Positions 13,001-27,219 of a stretch of 64,000 nucleotides of DNA are shown here, piece by piece. The position numbers were made by a program, and so were the translations under genes. The notes under the pieces are model-generated. The model did not search any database and was not told where the DNA came from. It saw nothing but the letters and a program-made list of their open reading frames with translations. Each line of letters starts with the position of its first letter. Positions within the stretch are counted from its first letter, which is position 1. Source of the stretch: Melanocharis versteri. Its lineage: Eukaryota > Chordata > Aves > Passeriformes > Melanocharitidae. The stretch is from NCBI GenBank assembly GCA_013397845.1, contig VZTG01004475.1, positions 1,034,506-1,098,505 of the forward strand, given 5' to 3'.

Positions 13001-16000
13001 ATGGTTGTAATGGACTTTCAGGCTTCCATTCTTATATGACTAGGTAGGTAATAAAATTATTGAAGTGTGACTTTGAGAATGAGCATAAATTTACTGTCTG
13101 TTCCGATAAGCTTAGCTTTTAAAGTGTCTCAGAAGGCAGCAAAACTAGAAGTTTTGCTTTTAGAGTCCATGTAGGCAATATTTGAGATGATCTTGAGCCA
13201 TGTGGTTTTAATAGGAAGATTTTTCATGTTGAGAAGGAAGCTCTTCTCACTTTCAGTTTGGTTGGTTTAGTCCACTGAGACTGAGTTGGGTTGCTTTTCT
13301 TGCTAGGCATAGTGGTTTTAATTCAAAGAAAGTAATGAAGAGAGAAATGCAAAACACATCCTTTACGCTGCTAAACAGCCACGGTAATATGTTTAGAAAA
13401 TGTATTGAGCTGCCTAAGCCAAAGCTCATGGAAACTGAATGCAGATTGATGGCAGTGGGATGTAATTAGGCTTTGCTGACTTTTTTTTTTTTAACCTTTG
13501 TGAGTTAAATTAGATCACTCTTCCTGAGAAGCAGGTAGTGAGGGAAGGGATGACAGTATCAGAGCTGAGATAAGAGCCAAGGTTGCCTGGAGTCCATTCA
13601 CATCTTTGAGCCAATAGCTGCTTTGGAAAGGTTATTCCGAAGCTCAGGATCCATTGTCAGAGGGACTGGTGGCACTGGCAGATAAGCAGTGTGGGATCTT
13701 GCTGACTCCATCCCTTTTACTGACCAGCTTTATTTAGTGTCTGCCAGCTAACCTGGGGTGGGGAAACACGTACTGCAGTTAACATCTCCAGCAATACAAG
13801 AGGATTCTTTTTAGTGGACTAAACCCCAAAATTAATTCTAGATTTTTTGGGGGTTTTTTCAACTCAAGTTTCAGTCACACTGAGCAGTAAGATACAAGAC
13901 TGTGGTAAGAGTTCTGCTGACCTTCAGTGTTTAAAATAATGCTTGTACGTAGTGCAGATGGCTACACAAAAGTTTTTTATTTGCATTAGTCCAGACAGAC
14001 TTTGTGACATGCTGCTGACTTTCTTTCCCCTCAAATGTGAATTCAGAATGAAAATAAAATACCATGGATGAGATATTGTGAACCATTATGATAACTCATG
14101 TTAATTGAAGTTAGATTTCAGGATTTATGAATTATCTCTGCTCATTAGATTAAACTAAGGAACTTTGAGGTCATTTAGTCCATTGGTGCTGATACAATAT
14201 ACTTACTTCCTTTCTTCCTAGGTTGTATTTAACTGCAAAGAGAAAAGTCTTGTGCTGCTTTATTTGATGAACTGTCCCACAATCCAGAATGACTTCTCAC
14301 AAAGTTTTTTCCTTCTCTTGTTCAATCGAAATAGTTTTCCCTTAATTACATCACTTTTGGTTGTTCCTTTTAATTTTTACGTGGAAATTTGAACTTCCTG
14401 TAACTACTGTGTTCTTAATTTCTTTGGTGAAAGAATCCTTTATTTTGAGATCAAAGAATTCTGATATACTTTAGCACTTTAATTATAAGCTACAGAATGA
14501 TAACTGAATGAATAGGGTGAAGGCATTTTTAGACTAGCAGGGCTGACAATTAAAAAGGCTTTTCCATGACTTGCAGCGTAGCCTATTCTTTTTTTGTTAA
14601 ATATGGCTATTATTGTAAATGAAGATTAATAATCACTAATAGCTACTGGGCTCTTTTAATGTAATATTCTGCACAAATAAACCCCTCAGCTTAGATGGTA
14701 CTGGTGCCCCCTTCATATCCTCTTTTGCAAATGTCAGTTGTTACTTGAGCAGAGTAAGCAGAAAAGGCAATTAACTCTCTGTCTTCAGTCAGGTTTAACC
14801 TCTGCCTCAGGGACACGGGGGTTTTGTGCAGAGAATTGCTGGAGGAGTGGAGGTAAAATAAATATTAACAAATCAGCATAATATAGTGGTCTAATCTACT
14901 ATTGTGTCTAGTGTCTGCTGTTCTCAGAATGGAAAATCTAAACATTTGGGAACGGACAGACAGAGGGATGCCTCCAGACTCCCTTGGGACAGCCCTGTTC
15001 ACTGTGACCCTCAGCAGGACCCAGCAGTGCTCAAAAACTGCAAGATTTAGTGCCATTTCCAGTTTTCCTGTTTCAAATATCTTGAGAGGTCAGTGTTGAT
15101 AAAGTGAAATGGAGTTTAAATGGTGTAAAGAAACTTGGAGTTTGTTACTTGTTACCTACTCATTTTGCCTAATGAGTGAATTCTGAAATCTGTCATTTTC
15201 TAAAATTTGTCTTTAAGTGAAAACTATATTTTATTTTTTTTTCCTTTAAACTCAGTGTCAAATATGCATTCTGATCAACTCCTCACTCCAAAAATGTCCC
15301 ATATATTTATTATTGGATGAAGCTTGAATGAAATATTGTTCATTAGGGTTCAGAATCTTGCAGCATTATCCTATACCCATCAGAACAGTTCCTGGAGGGC
15401 TTTTTAATTTTTCTGAAAATACAAGTGAAAAACTTTAAAATGCGTTTTGTGTTTTTGATGTATGATGTAGACATAGTGCAATAACTTCTAGAAATTTCAC
15501 TCTGAATTCAAAAGTCTTTTGAAGATTATTTTTATTGAGTTTAAAGCTATTCAGAGTACATCAAATGCCCATATACATTGCCTTTCTACTGGGTGGGGGA
15601 GGGGGAATTCTCAGAATTTAGAAAGTCTTAATGTATTTTTAAGTATGAAAATGAATTTTATCTGTAATTGCATCTCTCTTCAGTTTTAACATACGGAAGA
15701 GTTTTGAGATGAGCTTTTCTCTGATCTGTGAATAGAAGTGCACTTATGTGCATGCCTATATCACTTTGGATGCTCCCACTAATTTATTTGTTCACTATGG
15801 GTCGGTGCTATATTCTGCAGCCCTTTTTCAGTTTGGGGGACAATTTGTTTGGAATTTTACATAATATGGAGGAATTATGCTGAGTGCACACTGATTACAG
15901 TATGCTGAAGGGCATTTTAGAATTCTGGTACATTTTCATCCTATAGAATTTTTTTAATTCCATTTTTTCTCCCTGGCCTCGTGATCAAACCATTTCTCTG

Positions 16001-18314
16001 CATTGTGATTGTCTCTTGTCTTGACATACTTGCCTTGCAAGTCTTTTTTCCTCCTGCAATCTATCTTTAGTGTCATGTCAAAATGATGTTCCTCAGCTGT
16101 ACTTTTAATCTGGCATCTCCTCTCCCAGACGTTGCCCAGGCTCCTGTTGATGTTGTGCAGCAAATCCCAACTTGGTTTTTTTTCCTAAATAGTTTGCTTT
16201 TTTCAGACTCAATCCCTTTCACTCTGCAGACTCCTCAACAACTTCCTTTCCATTTTACCTTTCACTAAAGTGACCAGATCTTCACCCTTGTTGTCCTTTT
16301 ATCTGGAATAGCAGTTAGTAACATTTCCTGCAGTATTGTAAGATTATATTCTTTTAAAATGTGCTTCTCTGCGTATTGTTCACTGTTTCCATCAGATCAT
16401 GCTGCTTTTGTCCTTTTTATACAGAACCCACATAAAGATACAGTGGAATGAAACGGCCATCATAATTTAATGATTTTAGTAACAGGTGTATGATTACAGA
16501 CCCAGATGTGCTAATAAATCTCAATTTTACCTTCAGATACTTTGAGCTTTACTGCTAGGGTTCTTTATGAATTTCAAGGGCCATTCTATGATCTGAGTTT
16601 TCTTTCTCTGTTTTATATAAATATTCTGTAATGGGAGAGACTATTTATTATGTCTTTATTCAGTGTTTTTCAGGGACAAGTTAGAAAGATAAGGGAGTTT
16701 CTTTTTCAGGTAACATGGCAGTCTCAGGAACATACCAGCTAATTATAAAATACTTCAGTAAGTTCATCAAACTGACCTGGGATTTCCTAAGACTCAAAGA
16801 GTTTGTCAGACTTGGCATTTCCCCCAAGCCTATGGGGAGATTGCTCAGGCCCAAACACATTAATCTTTAATTGATGTTTTCTTTTTAAAATAGAACAACC
16901 AACCTTACCCCACCTTGATTTGTGAAGTTATACTGTTTATTACAGATCTCCTTTTGAGGTTTAAATTTCAAATTACTACTGTAAGTCAACTGATTACTTC
17001 TTACTTTAGTCCCATTGAAGATTGAATGTTCTGATATGAAAAACAGTGGCAAAAAATTCACAGAAATTCCGCCTTTGAATTCTGATGCTAGCAAGAAGCC
17101 TAAATACTTTTCTGGCTTGGTAAATCCTATGCAAATGTATCCAAGAGCAGAATCAAACCCTAATTGAAGTAATTGCCTGAGAAGGAAATTGAGCCTCTTT
17201 GTGGATGTCACAGCAGATATTGGTGTCTGGGGGTAGCCCCAGTGGATTCTCCCCTGAGGTAAAATGTGCCTTTTAATGTTGATGGGTCTCTCCTGTGAGC
17301 TCTGTACTACAGCACGATGTATTTTCAGCTTCCCTTGGCTCCTCAGCGCTGTGGTTCACTGGTGTCTCTCCCTCAGGGCCAGTCTGTCGTGTTTAATGAA
17401 CTGTCAGTGCTCCAGTCCTGACTGATTAGAGTGACCTAAGTGGAAAAATTTGTTGTACCTTTGCATCAAGAGGTGGCAAGAGAGAAAAGAGCAATATTTT
17501 CTCTGTATAACCATTAAATATCTCGGCTTTTCTGAGTTTGAGAGGATAGGGAGACTTTAATATGCAATGTCATTAATCTTTCCATAATGCTTATTCTGTT
17601 GAATATGCTGAATTGGCTGTCCAGGTATGACAAGTTCCTCAAGGAACTATTTCCTCAACCCATCATGGATGATTTTCTTCAGGTGCTTCAATTCCTAAAT
17701 TCAATTTCTTTCTTTCATTGTCCCTGGTTCTCCCTAAATTCTGTCTAAGGACTGGCTGCTGCCTAGCATATATTCTTCTTTCAATATGGCCACTTACAAG
17801 ACATGATTGCGAATAAAATTTGGGCTAAACAGTATAGTTTGAGGCTTCTCTGATAGTATTTCCTCATCCTCATCTCACAATCTCCATAGTCAGGACTGAC
17901 TCATTTTGAAGGTCATGCAATGAGAAATTTAAGGATGGTGATATATTAATGCATCTCAGTGTCCTGATATCGTGATCATTAATGTTGAAAAAGTGTATAA
18001 ATGAAATTGAGATAGATGAGGAAAAGTAGGAAAAAATGTATTGTCACAATAATGGAAGAAAAATAATAATGAACATCAAGGAGAATGACTGTTCAGTGCT
18101 GAAGCAGATTATATGCATTATTTTAATTAAGAGTGCTTAATAGTACATATGGTTTCCTTTGAATAATAATTGCATGCTGATGAAGTATGATTAGAGTTGT
18201 TTTTTTTTTTTTTGGAGTTCAATTAAATCAAATCCATTTCTGTAAAAGGAGAGTGATTAAAAAGATGATACCACGTTCTAAACTGAAGGCTATGGTTGGA
18301 GCTTCCTATTGCAG

Positions 18315-18461
18315 ATTTCTTTATTATTGCACTCCTCTGATGGCTATTATCTACTTTTTAACAATGCCACAAGTTTCACACCGAGTCCTGTAGATTCAGC
18401 TGAAGAAGTGGCTTTACAGATCAAACAGAAACTTGGGAAGTACTTGGATGTCCTTGAATAT
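18315..18461 (+). other. Exon-like stretch (possible cassette or pseudo-exon)
   Basis: A 147-base segment sits between an acceptor-like cttcctattgcag and a donor-like tat|gtgagc. It is open in phase 0 throughout and has a length divisible by three, so inclusion before exon A (also entered in phase 0) would keep the frame. It would add 49 residues such as DSAEEVALQIKQKLGKYLD. The sequence matches nothing I know in NAALADL2, and the human protein has different residues before exon A. Introns contain many such decoys, so a chance pseudo-exon is the default reading. Confidence 0.15.
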
Positions 18462-20261
18462 GTGAGCCTGGCATTGTTTCCAGTGTGGGAAGACTCTTGG
18501 TTCATGCATGTATCTTGAAGCGTGTGAGGAGATATTCTGATTAATTAGGGCTGTAAGGCAACACACTGTTTTTGGGGCTGGTCTGTTTCTGTGGAGTGCT
18601 TGTGAACCTGGGTGATTAAATGCAGACTTGCACTGCTGCTTTTTTTATCTGTAAGTCATTACTGTCTGCCTCGGAAGGCTCCGAGACCAGCAGGGCCCAG
18701 CCAACTGTCTGGCAACTGTTAACAAAATTATCAATTATCTTGTTGGGTCCCATCATCCTGTGCTTTGATTACCCTGTGAGTAAGGAGGGCTGCTTGTGCT
18801 GACATCCTGATTGGCGTCCTAAACACACACATAAGGCAGGGAAAGGGAATGATACTCATTAACTGGGAGCAAACATGGGGAAGGCTGTCGGTAGCATGGA
18901 AGATCCTGGTGTCCAGGCTCTTAATCACAGCCTGGTTGGTGTTTTCATACCAGTCCACAGGAGCCTGCACTGGCTGTCTGTTATTCTGAGATGACTTCTA
19001 CTTTCTTTACTTCAAACTTCCCTTTGTAACGAGAAAAAAATACATATTTTTTTGTGCTTAAGCATGTGCACTGATAGCTAGCTGCATGTCTTACCCTGCA
19101 AATGTCTTTATTACACATGCAAATAAAGAAAAGCAAGCTGTGTAGTTCTGGTTTAAGGTAGTTAGCATCTGTCCAAGATGCAATTTCTGTACGTGACCAT
19201 TGTCATTAGAGGTCTTTCACTCTGATCTATGGAGATAAATTTTGCTTCACATTTCATTATATATTTCTGTTTGTACCAGAACAATAGGTAAATCTGTTTC
19301 CTCGGGACTGCCTGTAGCCAGCTCCAGGCAGCTAACATTGCTTCTTTAAAAAGTCCAGCACTGCTTCCCTCTCCTCTTCCATACCTGAAGGGGGGCAGAA
19401 AATGAAAGAATCTAAGAGGTCGTTTCCTATGTGGTGATGGTATATGGGAACGCTGTGTGCAAATCATTCTGCTTTAAAGCAAACTTTTCGGTATTTGTCA
19501 CCCTCAGAGTCCGCAGCTGGTAACCAGAGCAACCTGGCTTTAACGTTGGAGCTAAAAGACAATTAAAACTAGAGCAAATTTTTAAAATTCTCTGTAAGAA
19601 ATCCAGCATGAGGGTCTGTAATGATGTAAAGATCTGTGTTGTCATGGTGTGGCCTCCTCACCCAGAGCTCAAGAAGTGCAGAAGACCATTCTGTTCCATC
19701 CTTTTGCATGCTCACAACCACGCACGCTGGGGAAAAGTCTGACTAACTGTTTTCACAAAGGTTTTAATCTAATGGCCCTTCTAGAAGTTAATTCAACGCT
19801 GTCTTTGCACGTAGATACCACTGGAATTTGACGTGCATGAATATGAAATATGTGATTAGGAAATCATCTCGAGACTCTTGCTGCTTACATTTATGTGCTC
19901 ACAGTTGACTTCATGGCTTGCTGTGTGAGCAGGAGCCCTGAGTGTTCCGTGCAGACAGGAGGTGGCTCTGCCTCAGTTCCAAACAAACTGGGTTGAGCAC
20001 AGGTTCATGTACACAGTGCCAAGCCAACTCAATAAAGCCATTATCTTGGAAGTGAGTTAATCATCCCTCTTCTCTGCGCCTGCGGTAACAAGAGCATGAG
20101 AACTGCCAAAAATGGGCCAGGCTCTGACTGTGTGAGGAGCAGCAGGATGTGGATGGAAGGTAGGAGTGGAAAGAAACTCTGGATAATATCAAGGAGTTGT
20201 AACCCAGGGCATGGGGAATCATTGCTCGCTACAAATTAATGCAATTTAAAATATTTTTTTA

Positions 20262-20362
20262 GTAGAATCATATAAAATCCTGAGTTGGAAGGGACCTACA
20301 AGGATCATCGAAGTCCAGCTCCTGGCCCTGCACAGGACGACCCCATAAATCACACCATGATA
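20262..20362 (-). mobile_element. CR1 LINE 3' tail fragment, antisense
   Basis: It begins with agaatcatataaaatcctga, then gagttggaagggacctacaa and gatcatcgaagtccagctcc. This is the reverse complement of a CR1 3' terminus. It breaks off near aatcacaccatg, leaving only about 100 bases of the element. Confidence 0.8.
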
Positions 20363-23300
20363 TTAGAAAATACACATAAATGCATTCAGATACACAAAAA
20401 AGATCTATCTCCATATACTTACACATATAATCTGAAAAGCAGTAATTTCTACGTGTACACAAAAAGCAAAGCAGAGATAAGTGGGAGTTTCTTTTTCGTG
20501 CAAGGAACTGAAAGTAGTGGGATGAATGATCACTCCTAGCTGTGAATGAAATCCATACAAAATGTACTTTCACTGCTCTAAGTGCTGGATATTACTGAAT
20601 TGGCTAACAAATTAGATTTTAAGCAAATTAATCACTTAAGAGGATACTTTTGACCTTAATTTATCAGTGCCTCAGAACCTCATGAATCATGTAGAAAACA
20701 TAGTGTATGATCATGTAAATAGAGATCTCTATTCTAGAGTGACCCCAAGCTACCATAATTCTGGATTATCTTAATATATCATTTTAGGGATGCCTAGGGC
20801 TGTGTGCCATGCTAATGCAAACAGTTAAGTGCTGCTTGCTGTGCACAGGATACCTGAAGAGAGGGAGAATCCATGTTTTATTGACAATTGCTTTCATTTC
20901 CTAATCAGTATTTTCTGCGCTAATAGTAAATAAAACCATATTAAATTACAGAGGGGGGGTGTTGAAATAAAGTATTTAACATTTGCAAGACCTCACACTT
21001 TCCTTGGTCAGAAATAGGTATTTTGTATGAATTACTGTGCTCTGGTTCACCTACTGTAGCAGACTCACTGTACTCCTTTCTCAGAGAGCCCTCTACTGTC
21101 CTGAAATTCAGCCTGTTCCATTGAGTGTCTGATTCCCCAAAATATCATTTGGTCTGTGGTGTGAATACATGCCCTGGTGCCAAGGCAGATTTCAGTGAGG
21201 GAAAAAACGAAAACAAAACCACAAAACAAACACATACGGTAATACTGAATATTTAAGGAATTTGAGTTTTTGAAGTTTGACAGCTTTAAATGCAGAACAA
21301 ACATGTTTATGGCCAGATTTCTAGTTCTCTGCCTAATCATGGGAATGTGGTTTTCAGAAAGATAGAGGCTCAAAGAACTGATTGTTTTTTCATGTTCCTG
21401 CCTATGATTTTTCTTGTGTGAATCAGTTAACTTTTTTGGAAGGTGATGAATATAGAAAAAAAACCTGCTGTGTAGACTGATTCTGCAGGAAATTTTTCCA
21501 CAGTAAATTGAGATCCTGCTATTAAAAATGCTCATTAATTTATCATGAGTCTCACGACTGCTGCCATTCATCTGGTAACACTAGGTGCTGAAATTGTTAT
21601 TGCCAGGGAATCACAGATTTCATTTAAATAGACTCAATTTCTCATGTTTAATTAAAGAAGTCTGATAACATTAAGGAAGTTGGGTGGATAGGGGGAACCA
21701 GAAGAAAGCATATTCATGAAATTTGCCTGTATTAATAAAAATATTTCTTTATTTTGCAGGGTGGAGAAGGTGGGAAAGGCTGATTATTTTAACATTTGAG
21801 ATTGCTAATACCGTGGTTCTGAGAAGGGATCTTAATATATGCAGATATTAATTCCTTATTTACATGGGTGTGGAGGCTGAAGCTGTTGTTTATAACTGGT
21901 TTAATGTCAGAAGATCTCAGCAGGTCACTCTGCTCATCAGTATGTGTGGGAGGAGAGCCCCTTGATGCAAAAGATGAACACCTGAGATTAGACAGTGCAA
22001 CAGCCAGTCACGAAAGTTAAACCTTTCCACTCACCTTTACAAGGAAAGAGAGGAAAAAAGTGTTATTTTCAACACGGTGTTATTGATCCCCCTGAACAGC
22101 CCAGAATCTTGCCATGCTCTCTCCTCATCCCTGAACCCCAGGGGTAATGTGTGAAGGGAGAGGTGCCGGGCGTGAGGGCAAACGTGACTTGAAAAAAACC
22201 GGTGCTGATATCAAAGGAAGTTGAGGCTCAGAGCTGCTCAGTCCCAAGGATTGCTTGGGTCTGTAGTAGGCAGTCGTAGGGACAGAGGGATGTTGAGTCT
22301 GTGGCTGGGAATCTGCACAAGTCTGCCACACTACCGTGTTGCATTACCTCTCCTCTCACATGGTTTGTCGTGGTTTTGGTGGATTTGCTGCCATGTGTGT
22401 GCTGGTTTCCTCTGGAAGTGCACAGATGTCAGTAAGGCGTTGTTAACACGCGTAGAATAAAATTTTAAAAGTATGTTGCAGAAGCATAGGGCTTGAAATG
22501 CAAAGGAGTTGCTGCTGTGAAACTCAGGTTTCAAGTAGCTGAGCCTAATTCTTTCCAGCAGGTAAAACTGGAGTAGGCACTGCTGAAGACAGTGTTTACA
22601 GAGGGATAAACATGGCAGTTTACCTGATTTTTTAAGTTCTGTTGTTTGTAACTTGGCATATGAAGAGATATGAGATGTCTGCTTAGATTTTAACACTCCT
22701 AATGTAACTAAAAATGTCCTAAAGGCTCAGCACTTCCACCCACTGAGGTTTGCATAGCACAGGCTGGATATGGCACAGTTTCAAATTTCACTAAACAAAA
22801 AACACCCAAAAACAACCAAGACTGGCGTGTAAACTTCTGTGTTAAAGAAACTGCCTGTACACTGCGTGCTGATGTTTATTCTAGCAGATTGATCTCTCTC
22901 ACGCATAATATTTTCATATCTTAATATCCACTAAACACGCTTTCATTTTATTCATCTTGCAAGCTCCTGCTGCCGTGGCGGAATGGAGGATGGGTGGCCG
23001 TGTCTGCCTTGTCAGTAAAACCAGGCAGCACTTCAGGCGTGTCCCTGCAAGGCAGGCTCAGTTACAGCATGCCCCCAAAGCAAAACTGAATCTGTCTAAG
23101 AGACTGTGTGGAGCCTTCCACATTTATCTAGCCTGGGCTTAAAGTATTCATGTTTAAAAAAAAAAAAAAAAAATTGTATGCTGGTCGACATGCTTTATGT
23201 TGCTAGTAGGCAGCTTGGATGTTTGAGGAGGCAAGTTGTCTTGAAGACTGAGTTTAGGTCCCTGAGGAAACAGCTGTGACATGCAAAAAAACCCCAACCA

Positions 23301-23824
23301 AACCTGTGATGAATCCCCCCGAACTCCACTTTATTTCATTTCCTTATTTGCATTGTAAAACAGCTAAAACGGTAAAGTATATTTATAATTTATGTAGAGG
23401 AACATATTGTGTGTGTTTAATCCAGGTATTTTTTTTTTGTCACAGTCCCTTAGAAAGTGTTGTCGATCCACCTGATGTTCCTGAAAACTGGCTTTTATAG
23501 TCAAATTAGGCTCATGGGTAGGTAGAATTGCAAGAATACGTAGTCCCTGAAGGAATAGTTTGTAAAACTCTGGAAGAGAGAAGAACCTACAACTTCATTT
23601 GGAAATGTCGTGTGATACTGAATCATCTTTACCACCAGCATTTTTTGAAGTTTGTGGTTTTTCTTTTTATCTTTTGGGATCTGCACAGTGTCAGAAAGGT
23701 AAAGGCAGGGACAGCAGTTACTTCCTTCCTACAAAGATGTTTATGCTGTAAGGTAAAATACCTTGAAAAAGTGTTAATTTGGTATAAACCTACCTTAAAT
23801 ATTCATATTTATTTTGCAGTATGC

Positions 23825-24014
23825 ATGGAATCACAGATTGGTTTGAGTTGGAAGGAACCTTTAGCTCATCTTGTTCCACCCTCCTGCCATGGGCAAGGAC
23901 ACCTTCTACTCCAGGTTGCTCCAACCTGGCCTTGGACACTTCCAGGGATGGGGCAGCCACAGCTTCTGTGGGCACCCTGTGCCAGGGCCTCCCCAGCCTC
24001 ATAGAGGAGAAATG
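23825..24014 (-). mobile_element. CR1 LINE 3' fragment, antisense
   Basis: The reverse-complement CR1 terminus (tggaatcacagattggtttg, gagttggaaggaaccttta) is followed by the interior segments ttgctccaacctggccttgg and gggcctccccagcctcatag. It is the same part of CR1 as the sense copy at 9435-9648, in the opposite direction. A 158-codon frame crosses it and is not a gene. Confidence 0.87.
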
Positions 24015-27000
24015 CAGTATAACTCCACAATTATTGTTATGTTTTACATTAATACTTATTTTTAAAGTAATTGGACTGAATACATTTTCATTTACCGAAG
24101 AATACCTTTCCCGCAGCCAAGTGCAGTGGAAGTGTTATTCATTATTTTTTCTTTTAAAATAAGAAAATCATTAGGGGATGAATTAGCATTTGAACTCTAA
24201 GATCTTTTCTTAGACTTGATAATTGTGTAAATGTTACATCAATTATTGTGTGTATTGTATGTGTATTATGTATAAATGCTCTTTGAGAAGTTGTCATTAG
24301 TGTTTTAACCACTTCAGTGTGGGAATAGAATCAATCACGCTGCTTTAGCTTTTCACTTCATGAGAAAATTGTTGTCTTTACTCTTTGCTAAATTATTCTT
24401 GCATTTAATAATTCAGTAGTCAGTCTGATGCATTTTTCACCTGGGAGAAGGGGGCAGAAGCTTGTCTTTATTTTCCATGTATATTCAGTGTTGCGCTCGG
24501 GGGAATGGTATATCCAAAAATAAGACTATAAATAAGAAATCAGTAGCCTTTTCTGTCTTGCTGCTTTATGTGGGTTTGATATATGCTTCTGCAGCATTAT
24601 TACTTACTCTGTTCAAATCAATGCTCTGAGCTTTCCTTTACATGATTGATTTCTTCCAGATTAGCCCACGAAGTAAGTGATTTCATAAACACCACTGCTA
24701 CCTGTTTGCTAACACACAGATGTCTGCAGTGTTAGACAGAGACTCTATAAAATTTCCAAAAGTGCTTCAGTCAGTCATAAGATTTGGATGGTATCACTTT
24801 ATTTAAACAGGGAAAAGAAAACAGATTTGGTCTTCTATAGTTGAAAGCAAACTAAAATTGCTTGGAAGAAATAGAAGTAAGGCAAGAACTTACGAAAATG
24901 AAGCCAGATTTTGCAGGAGATAATGGTAAAAAGGAAAGTTGCTTACCAGGGTATTGTTCTCTTTAAATGCCACTTTCCTGCTTCAGAAAAGAAGCATTTT
25001 TTCCTTGCTTTGGTGTTCTTAAACATTGTGGTAACAGATTGTAAAGTATCAGCAGCAATGTATAAGTGTTGATGTCCTTCCCTAAAATACCTATGAATAT
25101 GTATTTGCATTACCATTTAGTGGAAATTCTTGCAGAAATGGGGTGTCAAGGAAGAATTAAAGGGTTTTGTGTGATTTATTCCTATCCTGGGGTTCAGTGG
25201 GTGTGGGGTCCATGTAGAATACCTGCTCTTTATTAGGATGTGTTTTCAGTGTCACAGTTGCTTATCTGTAGCAACTCACAGAGTGCTCGTGTTCTGGGAA
25301 ATATATCTTGAAAGAGTTGCATGCAGGACATGGAAGGATTTTGTGTGGCATTTGGACATTTAGAACCTGATTTTTTTACAGTTGTTTATGGCTGGATTAT
25401 ATGGACCTGGTTTGGGTACAGTCTCGTACAGGTTTTAGTTTGCCCTAACATTTTCAGGTTTTGTCTTTCCATAATACCTCTCTGATATCTCTAAGACTGA
25501 TGGTTTTTAATGCTTTCCTGAGATTTTTTTATGTATAATCACTGATAAATAATATAATGGCCTTTGAGCACTTATGGCCTGAAGAACTGGGAAGTTTGGG
25601 AAAGTTTCTTCATGAGAAGTTACTGTGTAATACTTTAACACAGATGTCCAGACACAGTATTTTTCATCTCTAAGATCACTCTTAGCTCTTTGTTTTTCCT
25701 CATAATGGCCTGACATAACATTATTCCTTCCTATATTTTCTCTCTGTATATATGGTAGAGTTTTTAGGTTTTTTTTGTCTTCATGCCTTCTGTGATGCTG
25801 CTTTCTGTAGAGGTAAATCTCCGTAGCTTCACAGCACATCTGTGCTCAGGTGTGGGCTGCAGTCTGATACACAGCACGTTCCCTCAGCCTCTGTGCCCAA
25901 ACCAGTCTGTGGCCAGGTCATTTCTTCAGTGCTTTCTGAGAAATGCTGTGAGGTTCTATTAATCTTTCTCCAGGAAACTTGCATTTCTGATATTACCCTG
26001 GTTTCATCCACTTTCCTGGGAGATGGTTTTCCTTTTCAATTGCTGTACTATAGTTTTTAATATTACTAAGGCTTGTTGTCTTTTCCCGCTACTTTCTATT
26101 GTAAAACTAAAACTACTTTTGGCACAGAAACTATCATATTGCTTTTGAAGGACAGATATTATTCTTGCTCCCCCAACACCTTGGGAAGAATTGTACAATA
26201 CAATTCTATTCTGTCCACATTTTTATCAACACGGTCACCATCACCTGCAGCCACCATTCCATTTTAGAGCACAGCCTTACAGGTATTTTTTCCCTTTTTG
26301 CAATATCAAGATACGAAGAAGATGAATGAAAGTTTCTTGCATGTTTTTGTCAGTGTGTTTTTATAGCTCCCGTGAACAGTGATGGACTTGGCAGCCTGGA
26401 GACTGAAATCCTCTGTTTAATCACAGCTAGGTGTAGTTCAGCAGGAAGATGTATTTCTATACACAGCCCCTGTAGCATGTCTAAGCCTCGAGCTGGAGAA
26501 CTGACCTTCTGCAAGCAGAAAAAAGCTCTCAGGCCACTCAGCCCCTGCCTTATCTGTGAACTGTTCAAAAAGAAGCATTCATGCCATTGAGTTTTTGTGA
26601 CAGGTGCTGACGTCTAGTCTGGAGTGGACTGAGAGTTCTCTTTGGGGAATTTCTTTCCCTGGGTTACTGAGAGAAAGCAGTATTCTCTCCAGTCTGGAAG
26701 TTGTACATCTGCGTGCATCGAGCTGTCACATAGCACTTCAAAAGGCAGTGGGTTTTCAGGTCAGCTTGCATTTAGCCCTAGGCTTGATCTTCTGATCAGT
26801 AATGTCTGTGATTCTTTATTTTGGTTGTGAAAACTCTCAAAATCTGATAGCTAAGACCAGAGAACTAAGTCAAACCGTAAACTTCATTCCTGTGTTTAGA
26901 GTACTGAGATATTTTATTTGGAAACAAAGCAAAATGGTCCTTTAGAGAATCCTGCAGCATGCTAGGTCCAGAGAAGACATACTGCACAGAATTCTTGTGT

Positions 27001-27219
27001 GTGGTCAAAAATTGTATTCTCTGAACTTTTTGTAATGTATTATAGAAAAGCAATGGCCCTGGTCATATTCCTTTTCATAAATATGTGCTTATGGGGTTTT
27101 AATCACATTTCCCTGAAAATCCAATGTAATGAAAACATGTGCTATTCCAAAAGAAGTGCTGGCTATTAAATCTGCTGGAAATAATTTGACTGGGTTTTGG
27201 GTCTTTTTGTATTTTTCAG

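Larger units (their letters stand above)
1..27219 (+). other. NAALADL2: Intron (3' part) of NAALADL2, upstream of coding exon A
   Basis: This stretch ends in a polypyrimidine tract and AG acceptor (tttttgtatttttcag) directly before coding exon A, so it is read as the distal part of a large intron whose 5' end is outside the window. In the human protein, the residues just before exon A belong to an exon coding the end of the peptidase-like domain; I found no matching coding segment here. Contents I can name are four CR1 fragments (6825-7210, 9435-9648, 20262-20362, 23825-24014), T-rich or A-rich runs (about 4020-4035, 8982-8996, 12184-12232, 23155-23172), a G/T-rich patch near 9986-10026 and one exon-like stretch at 18315-18461. 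Scattered ORFs of 60-168 codons have no recognisable family and look like chance. The rest is AT-rich unique sequence in which I see nothing definable. Confidence 0.8.

Noticed and set aside
21065..21571. Longest open frame of the window (168 codons, - strand)
   Set aside because: No recognisable domain, an AT-driven composition with Ser, Ile, Phe and Lys runs, and no promoter, splice or conservation evidence. One such frame is expected by chance in 64 kb of AT-rich DNA.
23528..24004. 158-codon + strand frame
   Set aside because: Its second half runs through an antisense CR1 copy and its first half is intronic, so it is a composite shadow.
1..27219. The NAALADL2 exon preceding exon A
   Set aside because: I searched the stretch for coding resembling the human residues before the dimerisation domain and did not find it, so that exon is taken to lie outside the window.
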